From positions 1 to 37,163 of the forward strand of contig JASLXP010001237.1 of NCBI GenBank assembly GCA_030740295.1: a DNA stretch of 37,163 bases, given 5' to 3'. Positions 19,900 through 29,800 of this stretch are shown piece after piece (the first letter of the stretch is position 1; each line of letters starts with the position of its first letter). The notes beneath the pieces are model-generated. The model saw only the letters and a program-made list of their open reading frames with translations. It searched no databases and was not told the origin of the DNA. This DNA is from Planctomycetota bacterium. Its GTDB lineage: Bacteria > Planctomycetota > PUPC01 > JACPCR01. A program made the position numbers and the translations under genes.

Positions 19900-19973
19900 C
19901 AGGCCAGGAGGGATTCGAACCCCCAACATTCGGATTTGGAATCCGACGCTCTGCCAGTTAGAGCTACTGGCCT
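19900..19973 (-). tRNA. trnW: tRNA-Trp (CCA anticodon)
   Basis: A seven-base-pair acceptor stem (AGGCCAG with CTGGCCT) and full D, anticodon and T arms fold normally. The anticodon loop reads TTCCAAA, giving CCA for Trp. The discriminator base is G, as expected for bacterial tRNA-Trp. The 3' CCA is not encoded. It lies 65 bases upstream of secE, as in many bacteria, and must be cut from the secE transcript or made from its own promoter. Confidence 0.97.
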
Positions 19974-20140
19974 ATTTCCGCGCGTGATGCCTTCCTGGCC
20001 GTCACGCGTGCAGACTCCAATGCGTTCGGTATGGTAAAAATCCAACCTCAGCTCTCGACAGCAGGCATTTTTCTGCCCCAAAATTTGCTTGGCCTCAGCC
20101 CACCAGACACAACCTATTACGTAAGACTAATTTAGTGCGC

Positions 20141-20186
20141 AAAAAGCTGCAGAAAGAAACGGGATTTAGTCCAGCTTCTTTCTGCA
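20141..20186 (-). terminator. Rho-independent terminator after tuf
   Basis: On the minus strand an 11-base-pair stem (20176-20186 with 20148-20158) encloses a 17-base loop and is followed by GCTTTTTG. It lies 36 bases past the tuf stop. This separates the tRNA-tuf unit from tRNA-Trp-secE, which then needs its own promoter in 19974-20140. I see no convincing promoter match there. Confidence 0.75.
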
Positions 20187-20221
20187 TAAGTCATTTCAAA
20201 CTATATGTTCCGGTTCGCAAC

Positions 20222-21418
20222 CTACTCAATCACTTTCGTGACGACGCCGGCACCAACAGTGCGACCGCCTTCACGAATAGCAAAGCGAACTTCCTCTTCC
20301 ATGGCGATCGGGCAGATCAGGTCGACCGTGAACTTGGCGTTATCGCCGGGCATGACCATCTCAACACCCTCTGCCAGCTCGATGCCGCCGGTCACATCCG
20401 TGGTGCGGAAGTAAAACTGCGGACGGTAACCCGGGAAGAACGGCGTATGGCGACCACCTTCATCTTTGGAAAGAACGTACACCTCAGCCTCGAACTTGGT
20501 GTGAGGAGTAAGCGTGCCAGGAGCAGCGAGCACCATTCCGCGCTCGACATCATCCTTGTCCGTTCCACGAAGAAGGATACCGACGTTGTCGCCGGCCTGG
20601 CCTTCATCCATCTCTTTATTGAACATTTCGACGCCCGTGGCGACCGTCTTCCGGGTTTCGCGGATACCCACGATTTCAACGTCATTGCCGACATTTACTT
20701 TCCCGCGCTCGATGCGGCCGGTGACGACCGTTCCGCGGCCCTTGATGCTGAAGACGTCTTCGATAGGCATCTGGAAAGGCTGGTCGACGGCACGCTCCGG
20801 CGTCGGAATATAGCTGTCGACAGCGTCCAGCAGCTCCTGAATACAAGCCGTCTTTTCCGCATCATCAGGATCCTGCATGGCCGGCAAGGCTGATCCGTGG
20901 ACGATAGGAATATCGTCGCCCGGGAAGTCATACTTCGTGAGCAGCTCACGAAGCTCGAGCTCGACCAACTCGATGAGCTCTTCGTCATCGACCAGGTCGA
21001 TCTTGTTCAGGAAGACGACGAGGGCGGGCACGTTCACCTGGCGGGCAAGCAGGATGTGCTCACGAGTCTGCGGCATGGGGCCATCATCAGCACCGACGAC
21101 GAGAATAGCGCCGTCCATCTGGGCAGCACCGGTAATCATGTTCTTGATGAAGTCCGCGTGACCCGGGCAGTCAACGTGCGCGTAATGGCGGTTTTCAGAT
21201 TCATACTCCACGTGGGCGACGGAAATCGTCACAATCTTGCTGGCGTCACGGACAGTTCCACCCTTGGCGATATCTGCATATTCCTTCTTGGTGGCGAGCC
21301 CTTTGGCGGCCTGGACAAAAGTCAGGGCCGAGGTCAGGGTTGTTTTCCCGTGGTCGATATGGCCGATAGTGCCAACATTCACGTGTGGCTTAGTTCTTTC
21401 GAATTTTTCCTTAGCCAT
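20222..21418 (-). CDS. tuf: Translation elongation factor EF-Tu
   Basis: The 398-residue GTPase carries aminoacyl-tRNA to the ribosome. G1 (GHIDHGKT, 19-26), G3 (DCPGH, 83-87) and G4 (NKID, 138-141) are intact, and so are domains II and III ([24 protein letters not shown]). The G2/switch I region differs from the textbook: where E. coli has RGIT before INTSHVEY, this protein has KIVT before ISVAHVEY, preceded by [10 protein letters not shown]. The Mg2+-binding Thr is kept. I recall this form from planctomycetes and relatives, so it is a lineage marker more than damage. AGGAGAG precedes the ATG. It follows tRNA-Tyr, tRNA-Gly and tRNA-Thr as in the E. coli tufB operon. Confidence 0.98.
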   Translation of the reverse strand: MAKEKFERTKPHVNVGTIGHIDHGKTTLTSALTFVQAAKGLATKKEYADIAKGGTVRDASKIVTISVAHVEYESENRHYAHVDCPGHADFIKNMITGAAQMDGAILVVGADDGPMPQTREHILLARQVNVPALVVFLNKIDLVDDEELIELVELELRELLTKYDFPGDDIPIVHGSALPAMQDPDDAEKTACIQELLDAVDSYIPTPERAVDQPFQMPIEDVFSIKGRGTVVTGRIERGKVNVGNDVEIVGIRETRKTVATGVEMFNKEMDEGQAGDNVGILLRGTDKDDVERGMVLAAPGTLTPHTKFEAEVYVLSKDEGGRHTPFFPGYRPQFYFRTTDVTGGIELAEGVEMVMPGDNAKFTVDLICPIAMEEEVRFAIREGGRTVGAGVVTKVIE

Positions 21419-21535
21419 CTAAAGCTCTCCTAATAAAACGAGCGAAACAGATACGAAATATATGAGGACGATAATTCCTGCGGCGGCCCGTTGAATCCCC
21501 GTCTGGAAATCCTGAGAGTCTCGACACAGCCTCAG

Positions 21536-21610
<75 letters not shown>

Positions 21611-21666
21611 CGAAAGCGGGGCGAACAATGTTCACCCCGATAAAGAGCACCCAGCGCCCTTTTCTG

Positions 21667-21737
21667 AGCGGGTGAAGGGAATCGAACCCTCATGACCAGC
21701 TTGGAAGGCTGGGGCTCTACCATTGAGCTACACCCGC
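21667..21737 (-). tRNA. trnG: tRNA-Gly (TCC anticodon)
   Basis: The acceptor stem GCGGGTG pairs with CACCCGC. The anticodon loop CTTCCAA gives TCC, reading GGA and perhaps GGG. The discriminator is T and the next three bases are CAG, so CCA is not encoded, unlike the two tRNAs beside it. Confidence 0.97.
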
Positions 21738-21788
21738 GATTTCCGTGTAGGTATTTATCACAACAAAGCGAAAAATAAACACAGAATC

Positions 21789-21873
21789 TGGTGGGCAGAG
21801 AGGGACTCGAACCCCCGAAGGCGATGCCAGCAGGTTTACAGCCTGCCCCCTTTGACCACTTGGGTATCTGCCC
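21789..21873 (-). tRNA. trnY: tRNA-Tyr (GTA anticodon)
   Basis: This class II tRNA has a long variable arm. The acceptor stem GGGCAGA pairs with TCTGCCC, the discriminator is A and the 3' CCA is encoded (21789-21791). The anticodon loop CTGTAAA gives GTA for Tyr. It is the first gene of the tRNA-tuf unit, about 95 bases after the promoter -10 box. Confidence 0.97.
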
Positions 21874-21967
21874 ACTCAAAAAAACTTGCGTTTAAGTAGT
21901 TATTCAAAAAACCACTTAGACGCTACCTCTGTCCCCGATTTGAGGGGGCGAAATTGAAAAGTCCGGG

Positions 21968-21995
21968 ATTATAGCAACGCGCTAAGCCCTTTCAA
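21968..21995 (-). promoter_or_regulatory. Strong sigma-70-type promoter for tRNA-Tyr-Gly-Thr-tuf
   Basis: On the minus strand TTGAAA (21990-21995) and a perfect TATAAT (21968-21973) are 16 bases apart. An AT-rich stretch lies upstream (about 21996-22022), like an UP element. The bases right after the -10 box are CCCGGAC, a GC-rich discriminator of the sort found at stable-RNA promoters under stringent control. Regulation by ppGpp is inferred from E. coli and not shown here. Confidence 0.88.
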
Positions 21996-22137
21996 TCCAG
22001 AATCATAAATAAGAAAATTTGGCTGAATCACAGACCTTTAGCCATGGGACGGCATATCTCTCCTGGACTCTTCGCCGCTTAAGCAACCGCACTGGCACGA
22101 ATAGCCAATGCGCTGGATGAATTTCGCTGGCACTTAA

Positions 22138-23661
22138 GTGTCTTTTCTGTATAGACTGCCTCGCTCAATGAAACGTCTCTTCCTGAATTACAGCACGTTC
22201 ACAGATCGGCAGAATGTCACTCGAATTCTGGCGCCCTGCGAACTGCATCCAGACCCTCTTACTCTCGACGGCGGGGTCGTCTGGAAACAGGACAACCTTC
22301 ATCTGAATTGGGATCGGAATGAATACGGCGAATATCATGGCTGGCGCAATTGCAGCCAGGGAGTGGCTAACCAGGCCGAAGCACGAGCTCCCCACGTGAA
22401 GCGATGCCGATCAGACGATGGCTTCGCCTGGGAAGACCATGGCGATCCGAGCATCGCTGAAACGGTGGTCATCGATAAGACCGAGTCAGACCCGGAGCGG
22501 CGATATAAATGTGTTTACCAGGGCATCGCGGCTCTCGGTGAAAAGGGCGGAGTCGAGATTGCGATGAATGACTATGACGGCCTCGTAGCGGCGCATACGG
22601 ACGGGCGTCCAATTCATTATGGGGTTTTCAGCGCGGTCTCCGGTGACGGCATCCACTGGCACGACCATCGTGCCGTCGTCATTGACACCTATCGGCTCTG
22701 GGCCTCCGAAGCCAGCCTCGGACACAATCCGGACGGCGATAAAAAGAAACTCGAATGGTGGAAGCCCGGCGCTCAGGGCTGGGCAGGAGGGGACAGCTTT
22801 CCCTGCCTCACTTATCTGCCGGACAGAAGTAAGTTCGTCGCTTTCTATCGCACGAACATCGACCGTCGTACGAGCCTGTTCCCCAACCAGCGCCGGCGGG
22901 AACGTGGGGTGGGCCGTTCCGAATGTGACATCTTCGGCAAGTGGGGCGAACACCGGCTGGCCATGCGATCCGATCCTGACTGGCAGCACGCGCTCGGCCA
23001 CGGCAAACAGGATTTCTATCAGTTGCAGGTCTGGCCGTGCGGCGATGTCTACCTTGGGATCGCTTCCGTTTTCTATTGGGAAGAAGACCGCAACCATCTG
23101 GAACTCGCGTGGAGTCCTGACACGATCTATTGGGAGCGCATTTGTCCTTACACCGATTTGGTGCCCCACGGCAAGCTGCCCGATTTCGGCGGAGGAAGTA
23201 ATTACGCGTCGATGCGTCCGCGGGAAATTGATGGGAAGGTGCGAGTTTACTTCGGCGCGGATAACGGACGACACAATGCGGACAGCAAGGGTAAGAATTC
23301 CACACTCATGCTCGCGTATTTCGAGCCGGATCGTTTTGCAGGAGTCGGGGTGGCGAACAGGAACTTTGGAATCGGGAATCCGGCGACCGGGATTCTTGTG
23401 ACTCGTCCGATTGAGGTGGCAGAGGAGCATATGCGGCTCAATGCAAACGCGGAAAACGGCCTTGTGAGGGCTGAATTGCAGGAGCAGGATGGGAAGGCCC
23501 TGGAGGGTTTCAGTCTGGAAGAATGCGATCCCATCTCTGTGGATTCGTTCAACACCATCGTCTCGTGGAATGGGAAGACGAGTCTGAATGAACTGGCGAA
23601 CCGGCAGATCAGGATTCGGTTCGAATCCGAAAACAGCGTGCTGTACGCGTTTCAGATTTAG
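22138..23661 (+). CDS. Beta-propeller glycosidase-like protein of unknown specificity
   Basis: The frame is open from a GTG at 22138; the ATG at 22168 (residue 11) is the likelier start, because the conserved part begins right there, though neither has a ribosome site. Residues about 12-420 look like a five-bladed beta-propeller of the GH32/GH43/GH117 type: repeated aromatic-rich blades with phrases such as DDGFAWEDHG and SGDGIHWHDHR, where 'DGxxW' recurs. Acidic residues at blade starts could be catalytic but cannot be assigned. The last 75 residues form a separate beta domain starting at MRLNANAENG that often follows such propellers in planctomycete-like proteins. No signal peptide is visible. 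The gene is divergent from the tRNA-tuf unit, with 264 bases between. Confidence 0.6.
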   Translation: MSFLYRLPRSMKRLFLNYSTFTDRQNVTRILAPCELHPDPLTLDGGVVWKQDNLHLNWDRNEYGEYHGWRNCSQGVANQAEARAPHVKRCRSDDGFAWEDHGDPSIAETVVIDKTESDPERRYKCVYQGIAALGEKGGVEIAMNDYDGLVAAHTDGRPIHYGVFSAVSGDGIHWHDHRAVVIDTYRLWASEASLGHNPDGDKKKLEWWKPGAQGWAGGDSFPCLTYLPDRSKFVAFYRTNIDRRTSLFPNQRRRERGVGRSECDIFGKWGEHRLAMRSDPDWQHALGHGKQDFYQLQVWPCGDVYLGIASVFYWEEDRNHLELAWSPDTIYWERICPYTDLVPHGKLPDFGGGSNYASMRPREIDGKVRVYFGADNGRHNADSKGKNSTLMLAYFEPDRFAGVGVANRNFGIGNPATGILVTRPIEVAEEHMRLNANAENGLVRAELQEQDGKALEGFSLEECDPISVDSFNTIVSWNGKTSLNELANRQIRIRFESENSVLYAFQI

Positions 23662-23689
23662 GGGTCCCTATTCCCGCCACTCAAGCCCA

Positions 23690-25390
23690 TCATTTCTTTT
23701 CAGCGGGAAAACTCTCCGCCAGTTCTGTCGCGGCACGTTTAGTTGCCACCCAGTTTCCGGACTCATCAGGCACTGCCTTGACGATTACTGTGAAATCCAG
23801 CTTTTCGCCTTTTCGAAATTTCTGACCGTGGTTCTGGCGCAGGTAGTACTTGTGATACCGATCCAAATCCCAAATCAGGCTGGCGCTTTTACTGCCGGTG
23901 ATGATCTTGGGGGTGTAGCACAGGATGCCGAGGCCGGTGGTTGGATCGAATTGGCTCAACCATCGGGTGTTCTTGTTGACGGCCATTTTTCCGATGGCCT
24001 TTAGTTCACCTTGCGCCAGCGATCCATCTTCCATCTGTCCAAGCCATTTCGTCGTTGTCGGCGGGATGCAATGCATGAAGTAGTAGAGGACGCTGGTCTC
24101 GCAATCTTCGAGGGCTTCCAGTTGAGTGCGCTCGAAAACATGATCGTTAGTAAGGATGATCTCGACTGCGGCCTTGAACTTCCAGATGGTCGATTCTTTG
24201 ACGAGACGTATCTGTTTTCCCGTTAAAGTCTCGCCAGCTCTGATAGCACGCTCTTCGTCATCCACGGTCAGTTTCAGCGAGTGGACGACTTCGCGGCCGC
24301 CTTCGGAATGCCCCGTGCCCCACCACTTTCCGCCTTTGGGTGTGAGGACCGTTCCGTAGTGGCCGTTGTTCAATCCGAACTGCTTGCCGCGATAAAACAT
24401 CTTGTCGATCGTCCAGGCGCTGGCAGCCTCAAAGAGGAGGGAATAGGCGTCCGTCTTCAGGGTCAGGAAGCCGGTCTCAGGAATACCGTCTTCCGCCGCA
24501 TTCTTTTCGGGCATGGCGATCTCCTTTTTCGGGAAACGTGTTTTGAGGTTCTCCGCCAATTCCGCTGCGCGCTTCTCCCAGTCGTTGGGCTCGGCGCTGA
24601 AGAACTGCATCGCGATCTGAAATTCCATTTTGGTCCCTGTCTTTATCTCCCCACTCGTCGGCTGGCAAAGGAGCTTGTGGTAGTGCTTCTTATCCCAGAA
24701 ATGGGAATAACTTCCTCGCCCGATGAACGGTGTCTGAAAGTAGACGACCGCTCCTTTCTTCATTGTAGAGTCGTACTGCGCAAGCCACTGCACCGGGCCG
24801 GCCGGTTTGTTTCCTTCACCGGAAAACTCGCCTCGCATCACTTCCCCTGCGAGGCCTTGAGCCAGCCACCGTTGGGCCTTTGGTGAGAACGAATAGATGA
24901 AGGCGTAAAAGCTCTTCAAAGTCATCGAAGCTTCCGCAACAAAAGAATGTTTCTGGTGAATCCTTTCGCCTTCCACGTTTGTCTCTGCCCTGTGTTTGAG
25001 GTCGCCCAGCATGGATTCCTTGAGCAGTCGGATGTGTTTTCCCTTTATGGAATCGTTCATCGGAGTTGGTTTGTCATCGACGAAGATCTCAAACTTTGAG
25101 ACCGAGGCGGCCTCGTCCGGCCCCATGGCTGACCCGATCCATTTGCCTCCTGTCGGAAAGATGACCGCGCCTTGGCCGCCGGCGGGAATGATCATCCTGT
25201 CGCCTTCGAAATCTACGGCGCGGATGGTCCAGGCCGTTTGTGAATCGAGGGCGATGACGAGTGAATCGGTGTGCAGACTTATCTGTTTCTTTGAGCCAGG
25301 TTCTGCGACGATTGAGTCAGAGATGCCGAGAGTTGTCAGGAAGATCAGGATCATGGCGTTGCTGCAAAGATTAGCGGGGCAGGCACGCAT
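23690..25390 (-). CDS. Secreted protein of two tandem copies of one unknown domain
   Basis: I do not recognise the family. The ATG at 25390 has an AGG seven bases upstream; 25354 (start of the hydrophobic signal MILIFLTTLGISDSIVAEP) and 25462 are alternatives. After the signal peptide, two related halves of about 250 residues follow. Each begins with a short beta segment and AWTI, has a GGKW block (FPTGGKWIG and TPKGGKWWG), then a GKxIRL(L/V)KES block, a WLxQxD block (WLAQYD and WLSQFD), a basic HKxxxxQ block and ends in AAELAENLKTRFP or AATELAESFP. These are clear internal duplicates. The domains look beta-rich, like mutarotase-like sugar-binding folds, but that is a guess. It is transcribed away from the VWA gene, with about 125 bases between. 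Confidence 0.7.
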   Translation of the reverse strand: MRACPANLCSNAMILIFLTTLGISDSIVAEPGSKKQISLHTDSLVIALDSQTAWTIRAVDFEGDRMIIPAGGQGAVIFPTGGKWIGSAMGPDEAASVSKFEIFVDDKPTPMNDSIKGKHIRLLKESMLGDLKHRAETNVEGERIHQKHSFVAEASMTLKSFYAFIYSFSPKAQRWLAQGLAGEVMRGEFSGEGNKPAGPVQWLAQYDSTMKKGAVVYFQTPFIGRGSYSHFWDKKHYHKLLCQPTSGEIKTGTKMEFQIAMQFFSAEPNDWEKRAAELAENLKTRFPKKEIAMPEKNAAEDGIPETGFLTLKTDAYSLLFEAASAWTIDKMFYRGKQFGLNNGHYGTVLTPKGGKWWGTGHSEGGREVVHSLKLTVDDEERAIRAGETLTGKQIRLVKESTIWKFKAAVEIILTNDHVFERTQLEALEDCETSVLYYFMHCIPPTTTKWLGQMEDGSLAQGELKAIGKMAVNKNTRWLSQFDPTTGLGILCYTPKIITGSKSASLIWDLDRYHKYYLRQNHGQKFRKGEKLDFTVIVKAVPDESGNWVATKRAATELAESFPAEKK

Positions 25391-25516
25391 CCGCGACCTG
25401 TTGCCACGTAGCGTATCAGCCTGCAGTTTTTTGGCCCTGCTGGGGATTGATTCTACAGGCACTGTTAGGTTAACCTCTCGTTACTTGCCCGAGTTTTGCG
25501 TGCTCACTCGTTTCAG

Positions 25517-26794
25517 ATGATCGAATCTGTCGGTCAGCCACTGGCCTTTCTACTCCTCATAGCCGTTGCCTACGTCGTCATCCAGGCAATCCGGTCTTAT
25601 ACGGACAGGTCATCGAACGTAAAGGCTGGCATAGCGGCCCTGCGCGGAATCATCTGCGTGCTCCTTATCCTCGAGCTCGCGGGCATTACTTACTGGTGGA
25701 CGGGCAAGGCCGGCGACGAATACGTCGCGTTTGTGGTCGATGTCTCGGACAGCATAACACCGGAGATGCGAACCCAGGCGAGGGACGAAGTTGGTAGAGC
25801 CGCGTCTGCAAGAGATCCCGAGCGGATGAGTCTGATCCTTTTCGGCGAAACGCCGGAGGTCGTCATTCCGTTCGGCCAGGGCCTTGATAACGCTCGGCTC
25901 ACCAAAGCATTCCAGCCATACATAGAGGGAATAGAGCCGAACGTATCCGGCAATGCTTCGAATCTTGAACGGGCCATCCAGGCCGCACTCACGGGCTTTC
26001 CTGCACAAGTTCAGAAGAAGATCGTGCTGGTGACCGACGGCAATGAAACGGATGGTGACATCCTGAAGCAGGCCGCGGAAGCCGCGAAGCAGCAGGCGCA
26101 GATTTCCGCAGTGCCGCTCGTTCGAACGGAGTCGAATGACGTGGTCGTGGTCTCCCTTGAAGTGCCCGAACAGATCAAGCGGGAAGAAGCCTTCGAGATC
26201 CAGTGTCACCTCAACGCAGCCGCCGAGATTAAGGGGAATCTCAAACTTTACGTGGATGATTACCTGGCCGACGCCAAGGAAGTCGAGCTCGCCCGCGGAA
26301 AATCGGTCGCGACTTTCCGGCGAAGTCTCAAGCAAGGGGGCCAGCATCTCTTGCAGGTTCATTTCGAATCCGAGATTGCGCAGCCGGTCGAGAATGACAA
26401 GGCATTCGTCTACATCGCTCTTCCCGGCCGGCCGCAGGTGCTGGTCATCAGTGAAGGCGAGGAGAATGCCTTGACCGATGCGCTAGCCAGTTCGCGATTT
26501 CGTGTCGAACAGCGCACCCCCGCCGGCGCTCCCTCGACCATGCTGGAATTCACCAGGTATGACGCGGTCATTCTGGCAAACATCGCGGCTGAGAATCTGG
26601 GCGAAAATCGGATGCGCCTGCTTCGTGACTACGTGGCCCGTTTCGGTGGCGGGCTCGTATTGACCGGCGGACAGAACAGCTTCGGGCCCGGCGGGTATGC
26701 CGGCACCCCTGTCGAAGAAGCAGCCCCCGTGTCGATGGAGATCTCTTTGAAGGAGCGTCCGTCTACCTCGGTGATCTTGGTTATCCGGCACTGA
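25517..26794 (+). CDS. VWA-domain membrane protein with amidotransferase-like domain, internally deleted
   Basis: The ATG at 25517 is the first Met; an upstream TTG at 25496 is open but unsupported. Two membrane helices (about residues 7-25 and 41-60) lead into a von Willebrand A domain with the MIDAS start DVSDS, then the Thr-containing middle and VLVTDGNETDG. A beta-sandwich follows, then a glutamine-amidotransferase-like part (YDAVILAN, GGGLVLTGGQNSFGPGGY). Family members continue after SLKERPSTSVILVI into a second VWA-like part with DxSGSM. Here the frame instead runs into RH and a stop at 26794. The last helix of the family is present downstream in another frame (26779-26892). The protein is therefore cut short by a large deletion. 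Intact relatives are usually 800 residues or more. Confidence 0.82.
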   Translation: MIESVGQPLAFLLLIAVAYVVIQAIRSYTDRSSNVKAGIAALRGIICVLLILELAGITYWWTGKAGDEYVAFVVDVSDSITPEMRTQARDEVGRAASARDPERMSLILFGETPEVVIPFGQGLDNARLTKAFQPYIEGIEPNVSGNASNLERAIQAALTGFPAQVQKKIVLVTDGNETDGDILKQAAEAAKQQAQISAVPLVRTESNDVVVVSLEVPEQIKREEAFEIQCHLNAAAEIKGNLKLYVDDYLADAKEVELARGKSVATFRRSLKQGGQHLLQVHFESEIAQPVENDKAFVYIALPGRPQVLVISEGEENALTDALASSRFRVEQRTPAGAPSTMLEFTRYDAVILANIAAENLGENRMRLLRDYVARFGGGLVLTGGQNSFGPGGYAGTPVEEAAPVSMEISLKERPSTSVILVIRH

Positions 26795-26892
26795 TTCTCG
26801 CAGCCCTTCTTCTTGTGGTCGAAGTCATCGTCCGCCGCTGGCCGGCGTTCGTGGAGTTGCGCCGTACAAGAATGTCAGGAGGTGGGGTATGA
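26779..26892 (+). pseudogene. Displaced 3' end of the VWA membrane protein gene
   Basis: In the frame next to the one used by the VWA gene, bases 26779-26892 encode GYPALILAALLLVVEVIVRR and a short basic tail ending at TGA 26890-26892. A hydrophobic helix followed by an Arg-rich tail is the usual C-terminus of the same membrane-VWA family. This piece has no start. The stop overlaps the ATG of the next gene as ATGA, so the original operon coupling survived the deletion. Confidence 0.75.
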
Positions 26893-29800
26893 GGTACGGG
26901 TGTGTGGGAGTGATGGAGTGTGGGAATGATGGAGCCACTAACCATCAACCATCAATCATCAACCATCTGCTCACCCTCCTCCTGTTCCTGACACCCCTCA
27001 ACCACCCCTCCCTTCACGCGGAACCAGCGCCAAAGAAAGACGAAACCACCGAATCTGCTCCCAAGAAATCTAAGACAGACCTCTCATCCGCGGCCACCAG
27101 AGAAGTCGGCCGTTACATGAATCTCGTCCTCGAAGATCCGCAGAATCAGTTCGCATTCGACCGGGTCTACGAAATCTACGAATCGGAAAAGAAGACTTGG
27201 AAGCTCCTCGAGTTTTTCCAGAACGCGGCCCGTCTCGACCGGAAGAGCGGCAACCTCCAATTCCTGCTCGGGATGATGTACATCCGGTTTCGCGATTACT
27301 ACAAATCAGCGGAACACTTTCAGAAAGGTCTCAAACTGATTCCCAAGAGCTATTTCGGCCGACAGATGCTCGGTCGCATCTATCTGAAAAGGTCGGATGC
27401 GATCAAAGCATCGGAGTATCTTGCGGACGCGGTAAACGCCGCATCGAGCCACGCCGAACAGGTCGAAGCCCTGTTCCTGCTGGGGGACGCGCTCATGCTG
27501 GCGGAACGTGGTGAAGAAGCAAAGAAGGCCTGGGCCCGGATTCAAGATCTGCAACAGTTCGATGTGCCCACACTGCAGCGTCTGGCACGAGCTTACAGAA
27601 CGCATGAGTACACCGAACTTGCCGACGGAATGCTGCACAAGATTCTGGAGCTCGCTGAAAAGGATCCACGCCTGAAGAGCCATACATATCTTCGCAGGGC
27701 AAGGCTGCAGGAGGGGATCGGCGACAAAGCAAAGGCCATTCAGTACCTGCAGGAATCCAGAAAACTGCTGCTTCCCAATTCTGCTCGCCGCAGGGAGATT
27801 GAAGATCAGATTCGCAGGCTCCACGCGGAGGATGAACGCCTCGTTGATTTCTTCGGGGAACTCGAATCAGAGGTACAGAGGCGGCCCAATGATGTTGCTC
27901 TCCGCAAAGAGATTGCCCGGCATTATTCTGCTGCTGAGCAGATTGATAAAGCGTCGGTGCATCTGAGCAAAGGCATCGAGATTGATTCAAGGGATGTGCT
28001 TCTGCTTGAGCACGCAGCGAGAGTTTACCGGACGCAACAGAAGACAGACGTATCGGCCGAGACTCTCAATCGCCTGTACGACATCACTGGCGGCGCACCG
28101 AACTACCTCATCGAGAGAGGCGACATCCTCTGGGAGAAGGGGCAGAAGGAAGACGCCATGGCCGCATGGAAAAAAGTCGTCGAAGACGATCCGGATAATC
28201 CATCCCGCTACCAGAACGTCATTCGCGCCTACCGCCAACAGAAACTCTCCGAGGAAGCCCTGGCGCTCTACAAAGACCTTCTGTCGCTCCTGAGTCGGAA
28301 ACTGGATTCACAGAAAACGGACACGCCGGATAGCGAAGGCGAGGAGGCCCCGCTTGGCCTGACCGAACTGTATGAAGAAACAAAACTCTCGCTGGCCAAT
28401 TATCTTCTTTCGCTCGATCGAAAAGACGAGGCAAAAGAACACCTGACGGAGCTCACTTCCGACGAGCAGGCTCCGGCATCGCTCTACCTGCAGGTTGGCG
28501 AGCTTTACGAAAATTTTGACATGACCGACGAGCTCTCGGAAGTGCTCGACAAGGGGCTAACTCAATTCGAGAACGATTCGCGGCTGGCGAAGCAGAAGGG
28601 CTTCGCGCTCGAGAGTCAACAGAAATACGACGAAGCCATCAAGATGTTCATCAGGTCATACGACCACGCGCCGAATTGGCGGGACAAGGAAACGCTGATG
28701 GACAAGCTCATCAGTCTTTACCTGGCTAAAGGCAGCCAGCAGAATCTGGCCCCGCTGGTCACCAAGCTCTACCAGGATTTGCAGAAAGACAACGACAACG
28801 CAGAGCCCTACATCGGCCTGGCCAGGATCTCTTCCGTCTATCGACCGACCGCGGAATATGCGTACAAAGATCGCGAAATCGGAGTGAAGGGCCTGGCCAA
28901 GATCACAAACGATTGGGCCATCGATTACTTCGGCGTCGGCCAGTTTGCGACCGTTCGCAACTTCGGCAAAGCCCTCGACCGCGACCCGATGCGCATCGAT
29001 GCGTACGTGGGGCGCGCTCGTGCGTTCATGTTCTTTGATGAGTTTGAGAAGGCCGTCCTCGAGTACAAGAAACTCGCCATCGTGAATCCTGTCGGCAAGT
29101 GGAAATATTACTTTGCCATCGGAGACTTCTTCGCTTCACAGGGCCAGATGCCAGAGGCCGCGGCATTCTGGGGACGCGTGGCCGAAAGGGCCTTTACCGA
29201 TGCGGATCTGTATTTCAGACTGGCCACACGCTACTACTGGGCCCAGCGACCGCAGACCGCGGTGAATCTACTGCAGAAGGCGATCTCCATTTACCCGGAC
29301 AACTATCGTTATTACCTGGCTCTCGGAAACATGTTCAGCAATCTCGGCGAATACCAGCTCGCCATTCGCAGCTATCGCGACGCGCTCCAGCGATCGGTGC
29401 AGACCATGCTGCTGCCGGTACGCCGAATCATGTCGCAGACGCAGGTGAAGTATGCGCACAGTCTGTACAGCGATGGCAAACACGCTGAAGCTCTCGAGGT
29501 ATACAAAGAGATCGCCCGTTTCCAGGAGGTGATGAACAAGCACCTCGGCTCGGTTGTGCCCGATTACCCGGATATCCAGGCCCAGATTCTGAGATCGAAG
29601 GCGAAGCTGGCCGAGGGCAAGCCGGATTACTCGGGGCTGGTCGATCTGGCAAAAAAGTATCCCTCTTCTAATTGCTGGATTTCGGATCAGCTCGAGATGT
29701 CCATCGAGTATCTGGCCGAGCTCGCCGGCAAAGGAGACTACGAACCGAGCATGCGCATTTCGGAAGGCAACACCGAACGGCCGATGCCGGCCTTCCGGAA

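Noticed and set aside
19974..20140. Separate promoter for tRNA-Trp-secE and a possible rpmG gene
   Set aside because: A promoter is expected after the tuf terminator, but the best -10 candidates match only three of six bases. No L33-like frame exists here.
22110..22140. Sigma-54-type promoter before the beta-propeller gene (TGGCAC seen)
   Set aside because: The matching TTGC at the right spacing is absent; only half of the motif is present.
25467..25476. Ten-base palindrome AGGTTAACCT between two divergent genes
   Set aside because: Too short to separate from chance without a second copy.
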